A DNA stretch of 25,727 nt from the NCBI GenBank assembly GCA_947447835.1, contig CANFLP010000009.1, positions 1-25,727 on the forward strand, written 5' to 3'. Both the position numbers and the translations under genes were made by a program. The notes under the pieces are model-generated. The model saw only the letters and a list, made by a program, of their open reading frames with translations. It ran no database searches and was not told the DNA's origin. The DNA comes from Bacteroidota bacterium. Its GTDB lineage: Bacteria > Bacteroidota > Bacteroidia > Chitinophagales > Chitinophagaceae. Shown here piece after piece: positions 7,695 through 15,860 of this stretch (its first letter is position 1; the number at the start of each line of letters is the position of its first letter).

Positions 7695-9599
7695 ATGAAA
7701 AGTCAATATCAAAGCCAATACCAAGAAAGTATTGGCAACCCTGCCCAATTTTGGGAGGAGCAAGCAACTGCATTAGAGTGGTTTGAATTTCCGAAAACCA
7801 TTTTGTCAACCAAAGTAGGAGGACATCATGATTGGTTTGAAGATGGGCAGTTAAATATGTCCTACTTGTGTTTAGATAAACATATCAATGAAGGGAGAGG
7901 GAACACTGTGGCTTTGCTTTATGACTCACCAGTAACTAATACCAAAATAAGTTATACCTATTTGCAATTAAGAGAAGAGGTTTCAATGTTTGCTGGGGCT
8001 ATGCATGATTTAGGTATTGAAAAAGGCGATACTGTAGTTATATATATGCCTATGATTCCTCAAGCAGTAATGGCTATGTTAGCTTGTGCCAGAATGGGCG
8101 TAATACATTCTGTAGTGTTCGGTGGATTTGCTCCACATGAATTAGCGATTCGAATAGATGATGCAAAACCAAAAGCGATCATTACTGCGTCCTATGGAAT
8201 GGAGTTTGATAAGAAGATTCCATATAAACCATTGGTGGATGATGCCATTCAAAAATCCATACATCAGCCTAATCACGTGATTTTATTTCAGAGAGAAGGG
8301 CTCGCGGCAACAATGCAAAAGCCTAGAGATTTAGATATGCAGGAATTAATAGATAAGCAATTATTCTTGGCTCCTGTTTCAGTGGCAGCAAATCATCCAT
8401 TGTACATTTTATATACTTCGGGAACAACTGGAAAACCAAAAGGAATAGTAAGAGATACAGGAGGGTATGCAGTTGCGTTAAAATATAGCATGAGCACAGT
8501 GTACCAAGTGGAAGCTGGTGATGTTTTTTGGGCCGCAAGTGATGTGGGTTGGGTAGTGGGGCATAGTTATATAGTGTATGGACCATTGCTTCAAGGATGT
8601 ACTACTATTTTATACGAAGGGAAGCCCATCAAAACGCCTAATCCTGGTGCTTTTTGGAGAATGATTGAAGAATATAAAGTGAAAGTAATGTTTACAGCTC
8701 CAACCGCAATTAGAGCTATTAAAAAAGAAGATCCAGACGGCAATTATTTTAAACAATTTTCTTTTGAACATTTTAGTACTTTGTTTTTAGCTGGTGAGCG
8801 TTGTGATCCTGCAACATATCATTGGGTAAAAGATTTATTGCAAAAGCCAGTGATTGATCATTGGTGGCAAACTGAAAGTGGATGGCCTATGTTGGGCATT
8901 ATGTTGGGCTTAGAACACGCAGAGCCCATTGCAGGTAGTGCGGGCAAACCAATTGTAGGATTTGATGTACAAATACTAGCCGAAGATGGAACACATTTAA
9001 ATGCAAATGAGGAAGGAATAGTTGCTGTAAAACTACCATTACCACCAGGTTGTTTAATGACCCTATGGCAAAACGATCAATGGTATATTGACTCTTATTT
9101 ATCTCAATATCCTGGTTATTATTTAACAGGTGATGGTGGTAAGAAAGACGAAAACGGCTATTTCTATATCATGGGTAGAATAGACGATGTTATTAATGTT
9201 TCGGGCCATAGATTAAGCACCGGTGAAATGGAAGAAATTATTGCGCAACATCCCGCAGTCGCAGAATGTGCCGTAGTAGGTATTGCAGATGAATTAAGAG
9301 GGCAAAGACCAATGGGTTTCGTAGTAACTAAGGATGGACAAACTATTACAGAACCAGAATTAGAAGATGCGTTGATACAATTAATTCGAGATCAAATTGG
9401 AGCTGTGGCCTATTTTAGAAATGCGGTTTTGGTAAAAAGATTACCCAAAACAAGAAGTGGCAAAATATTACGTAAAACCATGCGTATGATTACCGATGGC
9501 CTTGCATATACAGTACCTTCTACCATTGATGACCCGCAAATATTAGTAGAGATTACAGAAAGATTAGCAGAAAGAAAATTGGGAAATGCTTTTCTATAA
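7695..9599 (+). CDS. prpE: Short-chain acyl-CoA synthetase, PrpE-like (propionate/acetate:CoA ligase)
   Basis: A 634-residue AMP-forming ligase of the ANL superfamily that activates a short-chain acid to its CoA thioester with ATP. The P-loop-like motif YTSGTTGKPKG is at 240-250, followed by the RDTGGYAVAL block seen in PrpE/ACSS3 enzymes. Further marks are WWQTESGWPM, LPPGC, and a C-terminal KTRSGKILRKT with Lys590, the lysine that is catalytic and often acetylated in this family. Overall it resembles PrpE more than classical Acs, and it differs from the acs fragment at the left edge. It starts five bases after the receiver gene, so it is transcribed with the sensor pair. The substrate may be propionate, acetate or both. 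Confidence 0.9.
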   Translation: MKSQYQSQYQESIGNPAQFWEEQATALEWFEFPKTILSTKVGGHHDWFEDGQLNMSYLCLDKHINEGRGNTVALLYDSPVTNTKISYTYLQLREEVSMFAGAMHDLGIEKGDTVVIYMPMIPQAVMAMLACARMGVIHSVVFGGFAPHELAIRIDDAKPKAIITASYGMEFDKKIPYKPLVDDAIQKSIHQPNHVILFQREGLAATMQKPRDLDMQELIDKQLFLAPVSVAANHPLYILYTSGTTGKPKGIVRDTGGYAVALKYSMSTVYQVEAGDVFWAASDVGWVVGHSYIVYGPLLQGCTTILYEGKPIKTPNPGAFWRMIEEYKVKVMFTAPTAIRAIKKEDPDGNYFKQFSFEHFSTLFLAGERCDPATYHWVKDLLQKPVIDHWWQTESGWPMLGIMLGLEHAEPIAGSAGKPIVGFDVQILAEDGTHLNANEEGIVAVKLPLPPGCLMTLWQNDQWYIDSYLSQYPGYYLTGDGGKKDENGYFYIMGRIDDVINVSGHRLSTGEMEEIIAQHPAVAECAVVGIADELRGQRPMGFVVTKDGQTITEPELEDALIQLIRDQIGAVAYFRNAVLVKRLPKTRSGKILRKTMRMITDGLAYTVPSTIDDPQILVEITERLAERKLGNAFL

Positions 9600-9611
9600 G
9601 TATTTTTGAGC

Positions 9612-10511
9612 ATGGCATTGAATGTAATTGGACTTTCAAAAAAATATGAAACGCAAACTGCAGTTGATGACCTTTCTTTTACTATTGAGAAAGGCTCGGT
9701 GGTTGGCTTTTTAGGTCCTAATGGTGCAGGTAAAAGTACAACGCTAAAAATGATTGCTGGTTTTTTAAAACCAGACAAGGGAGAGGTATTATTAAATGGT
9801 ATTTCAAATCAAAAAGATCCTATTACATTTAATAAAATGATTGGCTATTTGCCTGAGTCCAATCCATTGTATGAAGAGATGTATGTGAAAGAATATTTTT
9901 CATTTTTAGCATCAGTTCATCAAATTAAATTTCCTGATAAACGCATTGCAGAAGTAATTGAGCAAACTGGTTTAACAGCAATGCAACATAAAAAAATTGG
10001 CGAGCTCTCAAAAGGGTATAAACAAAGAGTAGGGATTGCTGCAGCTATCATTCATAAACCAGCATTGGTATTGTTAGATGAACCAACTTCGGGTTTAGAT
10101 CCCAATCAACTTATTGAAATACGTGCGCTCATTCAATCCTTAAGTAAAGATGCTATAGTTTTATTCTCAACACATATTCTGCAAGAAGTTTCTGCTATCT
10201 GTTCGAGTGTAATCGTATTGCATCAATCTAAATTGGTAGCGAATACCTCTATCAATGAATTATTAAAACCTACTCAAGCTGGTGTGCGCGTTGTTTTTGA
10301 AGAAAACATTACGCCCTATTTGTCCGATAAATTTTGGGAAAACCTTACTTATGAGCAGACAGACAAACATGTGTTAGTTGTAAAATCGGATAATCTGCCT
10401 AATTTGAAAAAGATTATACTCAATTATGCCTTAGATAAAGGCTTGAATATCCAAGCTTTGCAAACACAGGAAGCTAGTTTAGAAGAAATCTTCAAATTGC
10501 TTACCCATTAA
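9612..10511 (+). CDS. gldA: ABC transporter ATP-binding protein GldA
   Basis: A 299-residue ATPase: Walker A GPNGAGKST at 35-43, a Q-loop region, signature LSKGYKQR, Walker B LVLLDEPTSGLDP and an H-loop His in STHILQE, followed by a C-terminal extension of about 90 residues. Length and sequence match GldA of Flavobacterium, the ATPase that works with GldF and GldG and is required for gliding in that genus. As in Flavobacterium, gldA is not next to gldFG. I chose ATG 9612 over the TTG at 9606 because the ATG gives the usual N-terminus. It follows the prpE-like gene by 12 bases. The presence of GldA does not by itself show that this organism glides; a general export ATPase is possible. Confidence 0.85.
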   Translation: MALNVIGLSKKYETQTAVDDLSFTIEKGSVVGFLGPNGAGKSTTLKMIAGFLKPDKGEVLLNGISNQKDPITFNKMIGYLPESNPLYEEMYVKEYFSFLASVHQIKFPDKRIAEVIEQTGLTAMQHKKIGELSKGYKQRVGIAAAIIHKPALVLLDEPTSGLDPNQLIEIRALIQSLSKDAIVLFSTHILQEVSAICSSVIVLHQSKLVANTSINELLKPTQAGVRVVFEENITPYLSDKFWENLTYEQTDKHVLVVKSDNLPNLKKIILNYALDKGLNIQALQTQEASLEEIFKLLTH

Positions 10512-10576
10512 AAAAAATGGATGTAAATTGCGTTCTCAAATTGAAACAACTTTTTTAGAAAATAAATCATCAAACT

Positions 10577-11872
10577 ATGAGTTACATTGTTGAAGTAAAA
10601 GCTAGGCAAATATTAGATAGCCGTGGAAACCCTACTGTTGAGGTAGATGTATTAACTGACGAAGGCGCTATGGGCCGTGCAGCTGTTCCAAGTGGAGCTA
10701 GCACTGGTATTCATGAAGCAGTTGAATTAAAAGATAATGATAAAAAGAAATATTTAGGAAGAGGTGTATTGAAAGCAGTTAAAAATGTAAATACTTTAAT
10801 TGCAGACAATATTGTTGGTTTTGATGTAACATCTCAAGCTGCAATTGACCAAGTAATGATTGAGTTAGATGCAACGCCTAACAAAGCTAAATTAGGAGCC
10901 AATGCAATATTAGCTGTATCTATGGCAGTTGCAAAAGCAGCAGCCGAAGAAGCTAGCTTGCCTTTATACAGATATATCGGTGGTACAAATGCAAGAACAT
11001 TGCCTATGCCGATGATGAATATCTTAAATGGTGGTGCACACGCAGATAATAAAATTGATTTTCAAGAGTTCATGATTATGCCAATTGGCGCTCCATCATT
11101 TAGCGAAGGCTTACGTTGGGGAGTGGAAATATTCCATCAATTAAAGAGCACTTTGAAAAAGAAAGGATATAGCACAAACGTAGGTGACGAAGGCGGATTC
11201 GCTCCAAATATTCAAAGCAACGAAGAAGCTATCGAAACAGTATTAGAAGCTATCCAAGCAGCTGGTTACAAAGCAGGTTCTCAAATTGCCATTGCAATGG
11301 ACGCTGCAAACAGTGAGTTATGGAATGCTAAGAAAAAGAAATATGTTTTCCATAAGAGCTCTGGTAAGGAAATGAGTTCTGATCAATTAGTGAAATACTG
11401 GGAATCATGGGTTAAGAAATATCCTATCATTTCAATCGAAGATGGTATGGCCGAAGATGATTGGGCTGGTTGGAAAAACTTAACTGATACAATTGGTTCA
11501 AAATGTCAATTAGTTGGTGACGATTTATTTGTAACGAATGTGGAGCGTCTTCAAACTGGTATCGACAAGAAAATTGCAAATGGTTTGTTAGTTAAAGTAA
11601 ACCAAATTGGTACTTTGACTGAAACGATTAATGCAGTAAGCTTGGCTCAACATAATGGATACAATACTATTATGTCTCACAGAAGTGGTGAAACAGAAGA
11701 TACTACCATTGCTGACTTAGCGGTTGCTTTAAACTGTGGTCAAATTAAGACTGGGTCTGCTTCTCGTACCGACCGTATGGCTAAGTACAACCAATTAATC
11801 CGTATTGAAGAGCAATTAGGAGAAACTGGTGTATTCCCAACAAAAGGTAAGTTGAAGTTTGGCACTAAATAA
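10577..11872 (+). CDS. eno: Enolase
   Basis: A complete 431-residue enolase, which converts 2-phosphoglycerate to phosphoenolpyruvate in glycolysis. Diagnostic regions are ARQILDSRGNPTVEVDV at the N-terminus, the flexible loop SGASTG, GDEGGFAP with the catalytic Glu, the metal ligands in IEDGMAEDDW and VGDDLFVTN, the catalytic Lys in LLVKVNQIGTLTE, and SHRSGETEDTTIADLAV. It has its own 65-base leader after gldA and is followed by two hairpins. The order eno then ftsB/divIC-type gene is conserved in many bacteria. Codon choice looks more even than in neighbours, as expected for a highly expressed gene. Confidence 0.98.
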   Translation: MSYIVEVKARQILDSRGNPTVEVDVLTDEGAMGRAAVPSGASTGIHEAVELKDNDKKKYLGRGVLKAVKNVNTLIADNIVGFDVTSQAAIDQVMIELDATPNKAKLGANAILAVSMAVAKAAAEEASLPLYRYIGGTNARTLPMPMMNILNGGAHADNKIDFQEFMIMPIGAPSFSEGLRWGVEIFHQLKSTLKKKGYSTNVGDEGGFAPNIQSNEEAIETVLEAIQAAGYKAGSQIAIAMDAANSELWNAKKKKYVFHKSSGKEMSSDQLVKYWESWVKKYPIISIEDGMAEDDWAGWKNLTDTIGSKCQLVGDDLFVTNVERLQTGIDKKIANGLLVKVNQIGTLTETINAVSLAQHNGYNTIMSHRSGETEDTTIADLAVALNCGQIKTGSASRTDRMAKYNQLIRIEEQLGETGVFPTKGKLKFGTK

Positions 11873-11885
11873 TATTGTGTTATTG

Positions 11886-11963
11886 AGTCCGCTCCCTTGG
11901 GCGACTTTATAAATATAAATTTCAGGAATGAGGCTCCGATTAATCGGGGCCTTTTTTCTTTTT
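11886..11963 (+). terminator. Tandem hairpins ending eno transcription
   Basis: A first imperfect hairpin occupies 11886-11906 (eight pairs with one bulged C, loop CCTT). The second is a classical terminator: arms GGCTCCGA 11932-11939 and TCGGGGCC 11944-11951 (one G-T pair), loop TTAA, then a T-rich tail to 11963. The second alone would suffice. Confidence 0.85.
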
Positions 11964-11991
11964 GAGTATTAGTCTAACTGTATTAATTTTA
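11961..11991 (+). promoter_or_regulatory. Possible promoter of the divIC/ftsB-like and nth pair
   Basis: TTTG at 11961-11964 and TAATTTTA at 11984-11991 are separated by 19 bases, one mismatch from the Bacteroidota -33/-7 consensus. It lies directly after the eno terminator and 15 bases before the ATG at 12007. Confidence 0.5.
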
Positions 11992-12006
11992 CTTCAATCT
12001 TTTTGT

Positions 12007-12336
12007 ATGCAAGTTTTAAAGAAAATATTTCCTGTACTTATAAACCGCTATTTTTTAGCTGCGGTCGGCTTTGTAGTATGGATGTTATTTTTTGATCAAC
12101 GTGATTATTTTCAACAAAGAGAAAGAGCTGGAGAATTGAGTAAAGTAGAGGCAGCTAAAAAATACTATAATGATGAAATTGATCATACACGCAAGCAGCT
12201 AAATAACTTACAGAATAATCCAGCTGCCATTGAAAAATACGCACGTGAAAGATATTTATTAAAGCGTGAAGGTGAGGAAGTGTATTTGTTTCAAGATACC
12301 TCAACCACTCCTGTTACAAGTGCTGATAAGAAATGA
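12007..12336 (+). CDS. DivIC/FtsB-type septum formation protein
   Basis: A 109-residue bitopic membrane protein: short basic N-terminus, one transmembrane helix at about residues 13-29, then a coiled coil (about 33-70) and a region with IEKYARERYLLKREGEEVYLF, the conserved DivIC/FtsB signature after the coil. Family members bridge FtsL and FtsQ in the divisome. ATG 12007 was chosen over the TTG at 11962 because the latter lies inside the eno terminator and the putative promoter. The stop overlaps the nth start by four bases (ATGA). Placement directly after eno supports the assignment. Confidence 0.85.
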   Translation: MQVLKKIFPVLINRYFLAAVGFVVWMLFFDQRDYFQQRERAGELSKVEAAKKYYNDEIDHTRKQLNNLQNNPAAIEKYARERYLLKREGEEVYLFQDTSTTPVTSADKK

Positions 12337-12980
12337 CAAAGACAGAGCGTTATGTAAAGGTGTTGGATTATTTCCAAACGCATATGCCTGTTGCTGAAAC
12401 AGAGTTGGCTTACCAAAATCCCTTTGAATTATTAGTTGCTGTCATACTATCTGCGCAGTGTACAGACAAGCGTGTTAATTTAACTACGCCCGCAATTTTT
12501 ATGCAATATCCTACGCCTCAAAAAATGGCGAAAGCCAGTTTTGATGATTTGTTTCCACTCATAAAAAGTATTTCCTATCCGAATAATAAAACCAAGCATT
12601 TAATTGGGATGAGCCAGTTATTAGTGAATGATTTTAAAGGAGAAGTACCAATGACTATTGAAGAATTGGTAAAGCTCCCTGGAGTGGGTCGTAAAACTGC
12701 AAATGTCATAACTAGTGTTTGGGACAATCAACCCAATATGGCAGTGGATACGCATGTTAATAGAGTAAGTAAAAGATTAGGTCTAGTGCCCATGACTGCA
12801 ACGACTCCATTGGCTGTTGAGAAAGACCTTATTAAAAACATTCCAACAGCACTAGTGCATACCGCCCACCATTGGTTGATACTACATGGCCGTTATACTT
12901 GTATGGCAAGAATCCCAAAGTGTGAAGTTTGTGGCTTGCAGGCATTTTGCAAACACTATGCAAAGACTATTAAGGCGTAG
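12333..12980 (+). CDS. nth: Endonuclease III
   Basis: A 215-residue base-excision repair glycosylase/AP lyase acting on oxidised pyrimidines. The helix-hairpin-helix LPGVGRKTANV contains catalytic Lys121, and Asp139 lies in VDTHVNRV. The C-terminal iron-sulfur cluster motif is complete: C190, C197, C200 and C206 (C-x6-C-x2-C-x5-C). Length fits E. coli Nth (211). It overlaps the division gene by four bases and ends before a palindromic terminator, so it completes a two-gene unit. Confidence 0.97.
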   Translation: MTKTERYVKVLDYFQTHMPVAETELAYQNPFELLVAVILSAQCTDKRVNLTTPAIFMQYPTPQKMAKASFDDLFPLIKSISYPNNKTKHLIGMSQLLVNDFKGEVPMTIEELVKLPGVGRKTANVITSVWDNQPNMAVDTHVNRVSKRLGLVPMTATTPLAVEKDLIKNIPTALVHTAHHWLILHGRYTCMARIPKCEVCGLQAFCKHYAKTIKA

Positions 12981-13006
12981 CTTATTTTTCATAAACATAT
13001 TCAACT

Positions 13007-13037
13007 AAAAAGGGTTCCAAATTTGGAACCCTTTTTT
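13007..13037. terminator. Bidirectional palindromic terminator between nth and korA
   Basis: A near-perfect palindrome: AAAAAGGGTTCCAAA at 13007-13021 followed directly by its complement from 13022, ending in six Ts on the plus strand and matching As on the left. It can terminate both convergent genes. Confidence 0.9.
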
Positions 13038-13061
13038 ATAATCTATTAGTAGGATGTGCTA

Positions 13062-14909
13062 CTATAAGTATCGATTGATTTCGTCAGTCAATTCTTGTTT
13101 TGTAATAGGAACACCCATCATTTTGTTATAACCTTTTGCATCTACTAAATACTTGTCACGGATAATTTTAATTAATTGACCATTGTTAATTTCTGGAATT
13201 AATACTGTTTCAAAGTTCTTTAAAATATCGCCTAAGTTTTTAGGGAAAGGGCGCATGTACTTGATATGCGCATGGCTTACTGATTTGCCTTGTGCTTGTA
13301 AATCCATCAATGTACTCTTAATGGTACCATAAGTAGAACCCCATCCTAATACCAAAACTTTTCCTTTTTCAGCACCACTATCAATAGTTTGTAATGGGAT
13401 ATAGTCTGCGATTTTTTCTACTTTAGCTTCTCTCATTTTAATCATGAACTGATGGTTCTCTGCTTCGTAGTTTACGTTACCAGTTTCATGTTGTTTTTCC
13501 AAACCACCAATACGGTGTTCTAAACCTGGCGTACCAGGAACAGCCCAAGGGCGTGCTAATTTTTCGTTACGCTTGTATGGCTTGTATTTTATTTCATCCT
13601 CGTCTAACTTCGTTTTGAAAGTAACTTCAATTTCAGGAAGGTCGGCTGCTGAAGGGAATTTCCATGGTTCAGCACCATTTGCAATATATCCATCACTTAA
13701 TAAAATAACTGGAGTCATATGTTGTAAAGCAATTCTCACAGCTTCAAATGCCATATCAAAACAATCACTAGGTGTAGATGCAGATACAATTGGAATTGGG
13801 GCTTCTCCATTACGTCCATAATAGGCTTGCATTAAATCACTTTGCTCAGTCTTAGTAGGTAAGCCTGTTGAAGGTCCACCTCTTTGAATGTTTACAATTA
13901 CCAACGGCAATTCTAACATCATCGCTAATCCCATTGCTTCGGTTTTCAAAGCCATACCTGGTCCAGAAGTAGTCGTTAAACCAATTTGACCACCATAACT
14001 AGCTCCAATTGCAGATGTAATACCTGCAATTTCATCCTCTGCTTGGAAAGTTCTAACTCCAAAGTTTTTATACTTGCTTAGCTCGTGTAAGATATCAGTT
14101 GCAGGAGTAATTGGGTAGGAACCTAAGAATATTGGCAATTTTGATTTTTGGGAAGCTGCTACTAATCCCATTGATAAAGCTTGGTTACCCATAATACTTC
14201 TATACGTACCAGGCTCCATCTTTGATTTTTCAACCTTGAATCTTGTTGCGTTAAATAGTTCTGCAGTTTCACCAAAATAGTAACCAGCTTTTAATACAGC
14301 GATATTACTATTCAAGATGGATTCTTTTTTACCAAACTTCTCTTTCAAGAATGCGATTGTTGTATCTAAGTCTCTATTGTAAATCCAATAGATAACACCT
14401 AACACAAACATATTTTTTGCACGATCTCTTTCTTTATTTCCTAATTCAGGGAAATCTTTTAAAGCTTCACGTGTTAATTTAGTAACATCTATTTTTGTTA
14501 ATTCATATCCGTCCAAACTACCGTCCTCTAAAGGGTTGATGCCATCTGGATAATTAGCAAGACGTAAATTTTTGATATCAAAACCATCGGTGTTCGCGAT
14601 AATTTTTCCACCTTTCTTTAAGCCTTTTAAATTTACTTTTAATGCAGCTGCATTCATTGCAACTAATACATCACAAGCATCACCTGGAGTATACACTTTA
14701 TCTGAACTAAAGTGAACTTGGAATCCACTTACACCTGCAAGGGTACCTATTGGGGCTCTGATTTCTGCTGGAAAATCTGGGAAGGTTGCAAGGTCAATTC
14801 CTAATATAGCAGTATTGTTTGTGAATTGCTGTCCTGTTAACTGCATTCCATCTCCACTATCACCCGCAAATTTGATTACTACATCCTGTAAAATAACTTC
14901 GTTCTGCAT
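13062..14909 (-). CDS. korA: 2-oxoacid:ferredoxin oxidoreductase, fused gamma-alpha subunit
   Basis: A 615-residue protein in the KorA arrangement. An N-terminal gamma domain (about 8-195) has GDSGDG at 16-21 and the stretch DFPAEIRAPIGT. The alpha domain (about 240-600) has YPITPATD at 265-272, FQAEDE at 288-293, TTSGPGMALKTEAMG and IQRGGPSTGLPT. With a beta subunit holding thiamine diphosphate and an iron-sulfur cluster it would oxidise 2-oxoglutarate (or pyruvate) with ferredoxin. The start is ATG 14909; the TTG at 14930 lies inside the -7 promoter box. No korB is adjacent: the next gene downstream is convergent nth and the upstream gene is divergent. 2-Oxoglutarate specificity is from overall resemblance. 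Confidence 0.9.
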   Translation of the reverse strand: MQNEVILQDVVIKFAGDSGDGMQLTGQQFTNNTAILGIDLATFPDFPAEIRAPIGTLAGVSGFQVHFSSDKVYTPGDACDVLVAMNAAALKVNLKGLKKGGKIIANTDGFDIKNLRLANYPDGINPLEDGSLDGYELTKIDVTKLTREALKDFPELGNKERDRAKNMFVLGVIYWIYNRDLDTTIAFLKEKFGKKESILNSNIAVLKAGYYFGETAELFNATRFKVEKSKMEPGTYRSIMGNQALSMGLVAASQKSKLPIFLGSYPITPATDILHELSKYKNFGVRTFQAEDEIAGITSAIGASYGGQIGLTTTSGPGMALKTEAMGLAMMLELPLVIVNIQRGGPSTGLPTKTEQSDLMQAYYGRNGEAPIPIVSASTPSDCFDMAFEAVRIALQHMTPVILLSDGYIANGAEPWKFPSAADLPEIEVTFKTKLDEDEIKYKPYKRNEKLARPWAVPGTPGLEHRIGGLEKQHETGNVNYEAENHQFMIKMREAKVEKIADYIPLQTIDSGAEKGKVLVLGWGSTYGTIKSTLMDLQAQGKSVSHAHIKYMRPFPKNLGDILKNFETVLIPEINNGQLIKIIRDKYLVDAKGYNKMMGVPITKQELTDEINRYL

Positions 14910-14927
14910 AAAGCTGTAATTTGACCA

Positions 14928-14935
14928 CAAAGGTA
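14928..14935 (-). promoter_or_regulatory. -7 promoter element of korA
   Basis: On the minus strand this reads TACCTTTG, a full match to the Bacteroidota -7 consensus TAnnTTTG, 19 bases before the korA ATG. No clear -33 TTTG is present. An 8-bp palindrome AGGCGCCT at 14943-14950 lies just upstream in otherwise AT-rich DNA. Confidence 0.6.
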
Positions 14936-14990
14936 CATAGACAGGCGCCTAATTGCTTATTTTTTAGCATTTTTTTTATATTTTCTTGAC

Positions 14991-14998
14991 TAACTTTG
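14991..14998 (+). promoter_or_regulatory. -7 promoter element of the deacetylase gene
   Basis: TAACTTTG matches TAnnTTTG fully and lies 19 bases before the ATG at 15018, which also has an AAAGG ribosome-binding sequence at 15009-15013. The -33 region is T-rich without an exact TTTG. Confidence 0.6.
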
Positions 14999-15017
14999 CC
15001 GCTCAATTAAAGGCTGC

Positions 15018-15794
15018 ATGATCATCGCCCCATATTTATACTTTTTGGCTCATATTTTCTTTCTAAATCATCAAGAAACTGCAATCGTTCCCAAGTCCAA
15101 TATTGCCATTTCGGATAGTTTGACAAAATACGTTTACCTAAGTTTTGATGACGGCCCATTACCTGGAACAAGTAACTGTATTGAGATTTGCACGCATCAA
15201 AACGTGGAGGCTACTTTTTTTGAGATCGCTATGCATCAGTCAAGATCGGCCTATGGGAAGAATTTATACAATAGAATTGTTAAAAATGAAAGCTTATTTG
15301 CCCTGAGTAATCATAGTTATTCTCATGCTTATGGCAGATATCTTGAATTTTATCATCATCCAGACATGGCTTTTGCTGATTTCATGAACGCAAAGAAAAT
15401 ACTAAGTCCTAAAAACAATCTAGTTCGCTTGCCAGGGAATAATGCCTGGAGTACGGTAGATTCCAAAAGAGCGAGTGGTTTAGCGAGGCCCTTGGTTCAA
15501 AAGTTAGATAGTGCCGGATTGAATGTGATTGGCTGGGACTTGGAATGGCATTTTGATAAAAGGGGAAAGCCTATACAAAATGCGGAAAAAATAGCTAATA
15601 TGGTTGACACTCTTTTTAAGTATAACCAAACAATGGTAAAAAATCATCTAGTTATTTTAATGCACGACCATATGTTTAGAACCTCAACCGATTCTGCAAA
15701 ATTGGCCAATATGGTTGCATTGCTTAAATCTAATCCTCATTATCAGTTTAAAAAACTAACTCAATTTCCAGGTCTAAAAAACGGGGGGCATTAA
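15018..15794 (+). CDS. Polysaccharide deacetylase family protein (NodB fold)
   Basis: A 258-residue protein with a hydrophobic N-terminus (about 1-17, signal or anchor). All five NodB motifs can be seen: FDDG with D44/D45 (catalytic base and metal ligand), NHSYSH with metal ligands H99 and H103, RLPG at 137-140, WDLEW at 173-177, and LMHDH at 214-218 with the catalytic His. The family removes N- or O-acetyl groups from peptidoglycan, chitin-like polymers or other glycans. An active metal-dependent enzyme outside the cytoplasm is likely; the substrate is unknown. Upstream is divergent korA, downstream the BI-1 gene after 66 bases. Confidence 0.87.
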   Translation: MIIAPYLYFLAHIFFLNHQETAIVPKSNIAISDSLTKYVYLSFDDGPLPGTSNCIEICTHQNVEATFFEIAMHQSRSAYGKNLYNRIVKNESLFALSNHSYSHAYGRYLEFYHHPDMAFADFMNAKKILSPKNNLVRLPGNNAWSTVDSKRASGLARPLVQKLDSAGLNVIGWDLEWHFDKRGKPIQNAEKIANMVDTLFKYNQTMVKNHLVILMHDHMFRTSTDSAKLANMVALLKSNPHYQFKKLTQFPGLKNGGH

Positions 15795-15800
15795 CATTTT

Positions 15801-15828
15801 TTTGCATTTTACACCAAAAACTATTTTG
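15801..15828 (+). promoter_or_regulatory. Possible promoter of the BI-1 family gene
   Basis: TTTG at 15801-15804 and a -7-like TATTTTG at 15822-15828. The -7 box is one base shorter than TAnnTTTG and the spacing is slightly short, so the match is only fair. The leader to the ATG at 15861 is about 25 bases. Confidence 0.35.
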
Positions 15829-15860
15829 TACATTTATATTCGTAAATAAATACAATTATT

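Noticed and set aside
9410..9778. 122-codon minus-strand frame across the prpE/gldA junction
   Set aside because: It lies opposite two clearly coding genes and its translation shows no recognisable domain or start context.
11962..12006. N-terminal extension of the DivIC/FtsB-like protein from a TTG start
   Set aside because: It would begin within the eno terminator tail and include the likely promoter; the ATG at 12007 gives the normal family start.
14910..14930. TTG start for korA
   Set aside because: The TTG overlaps the TACCTTTG promoter box; the ATG at 14909 gives the usual N-terminus.
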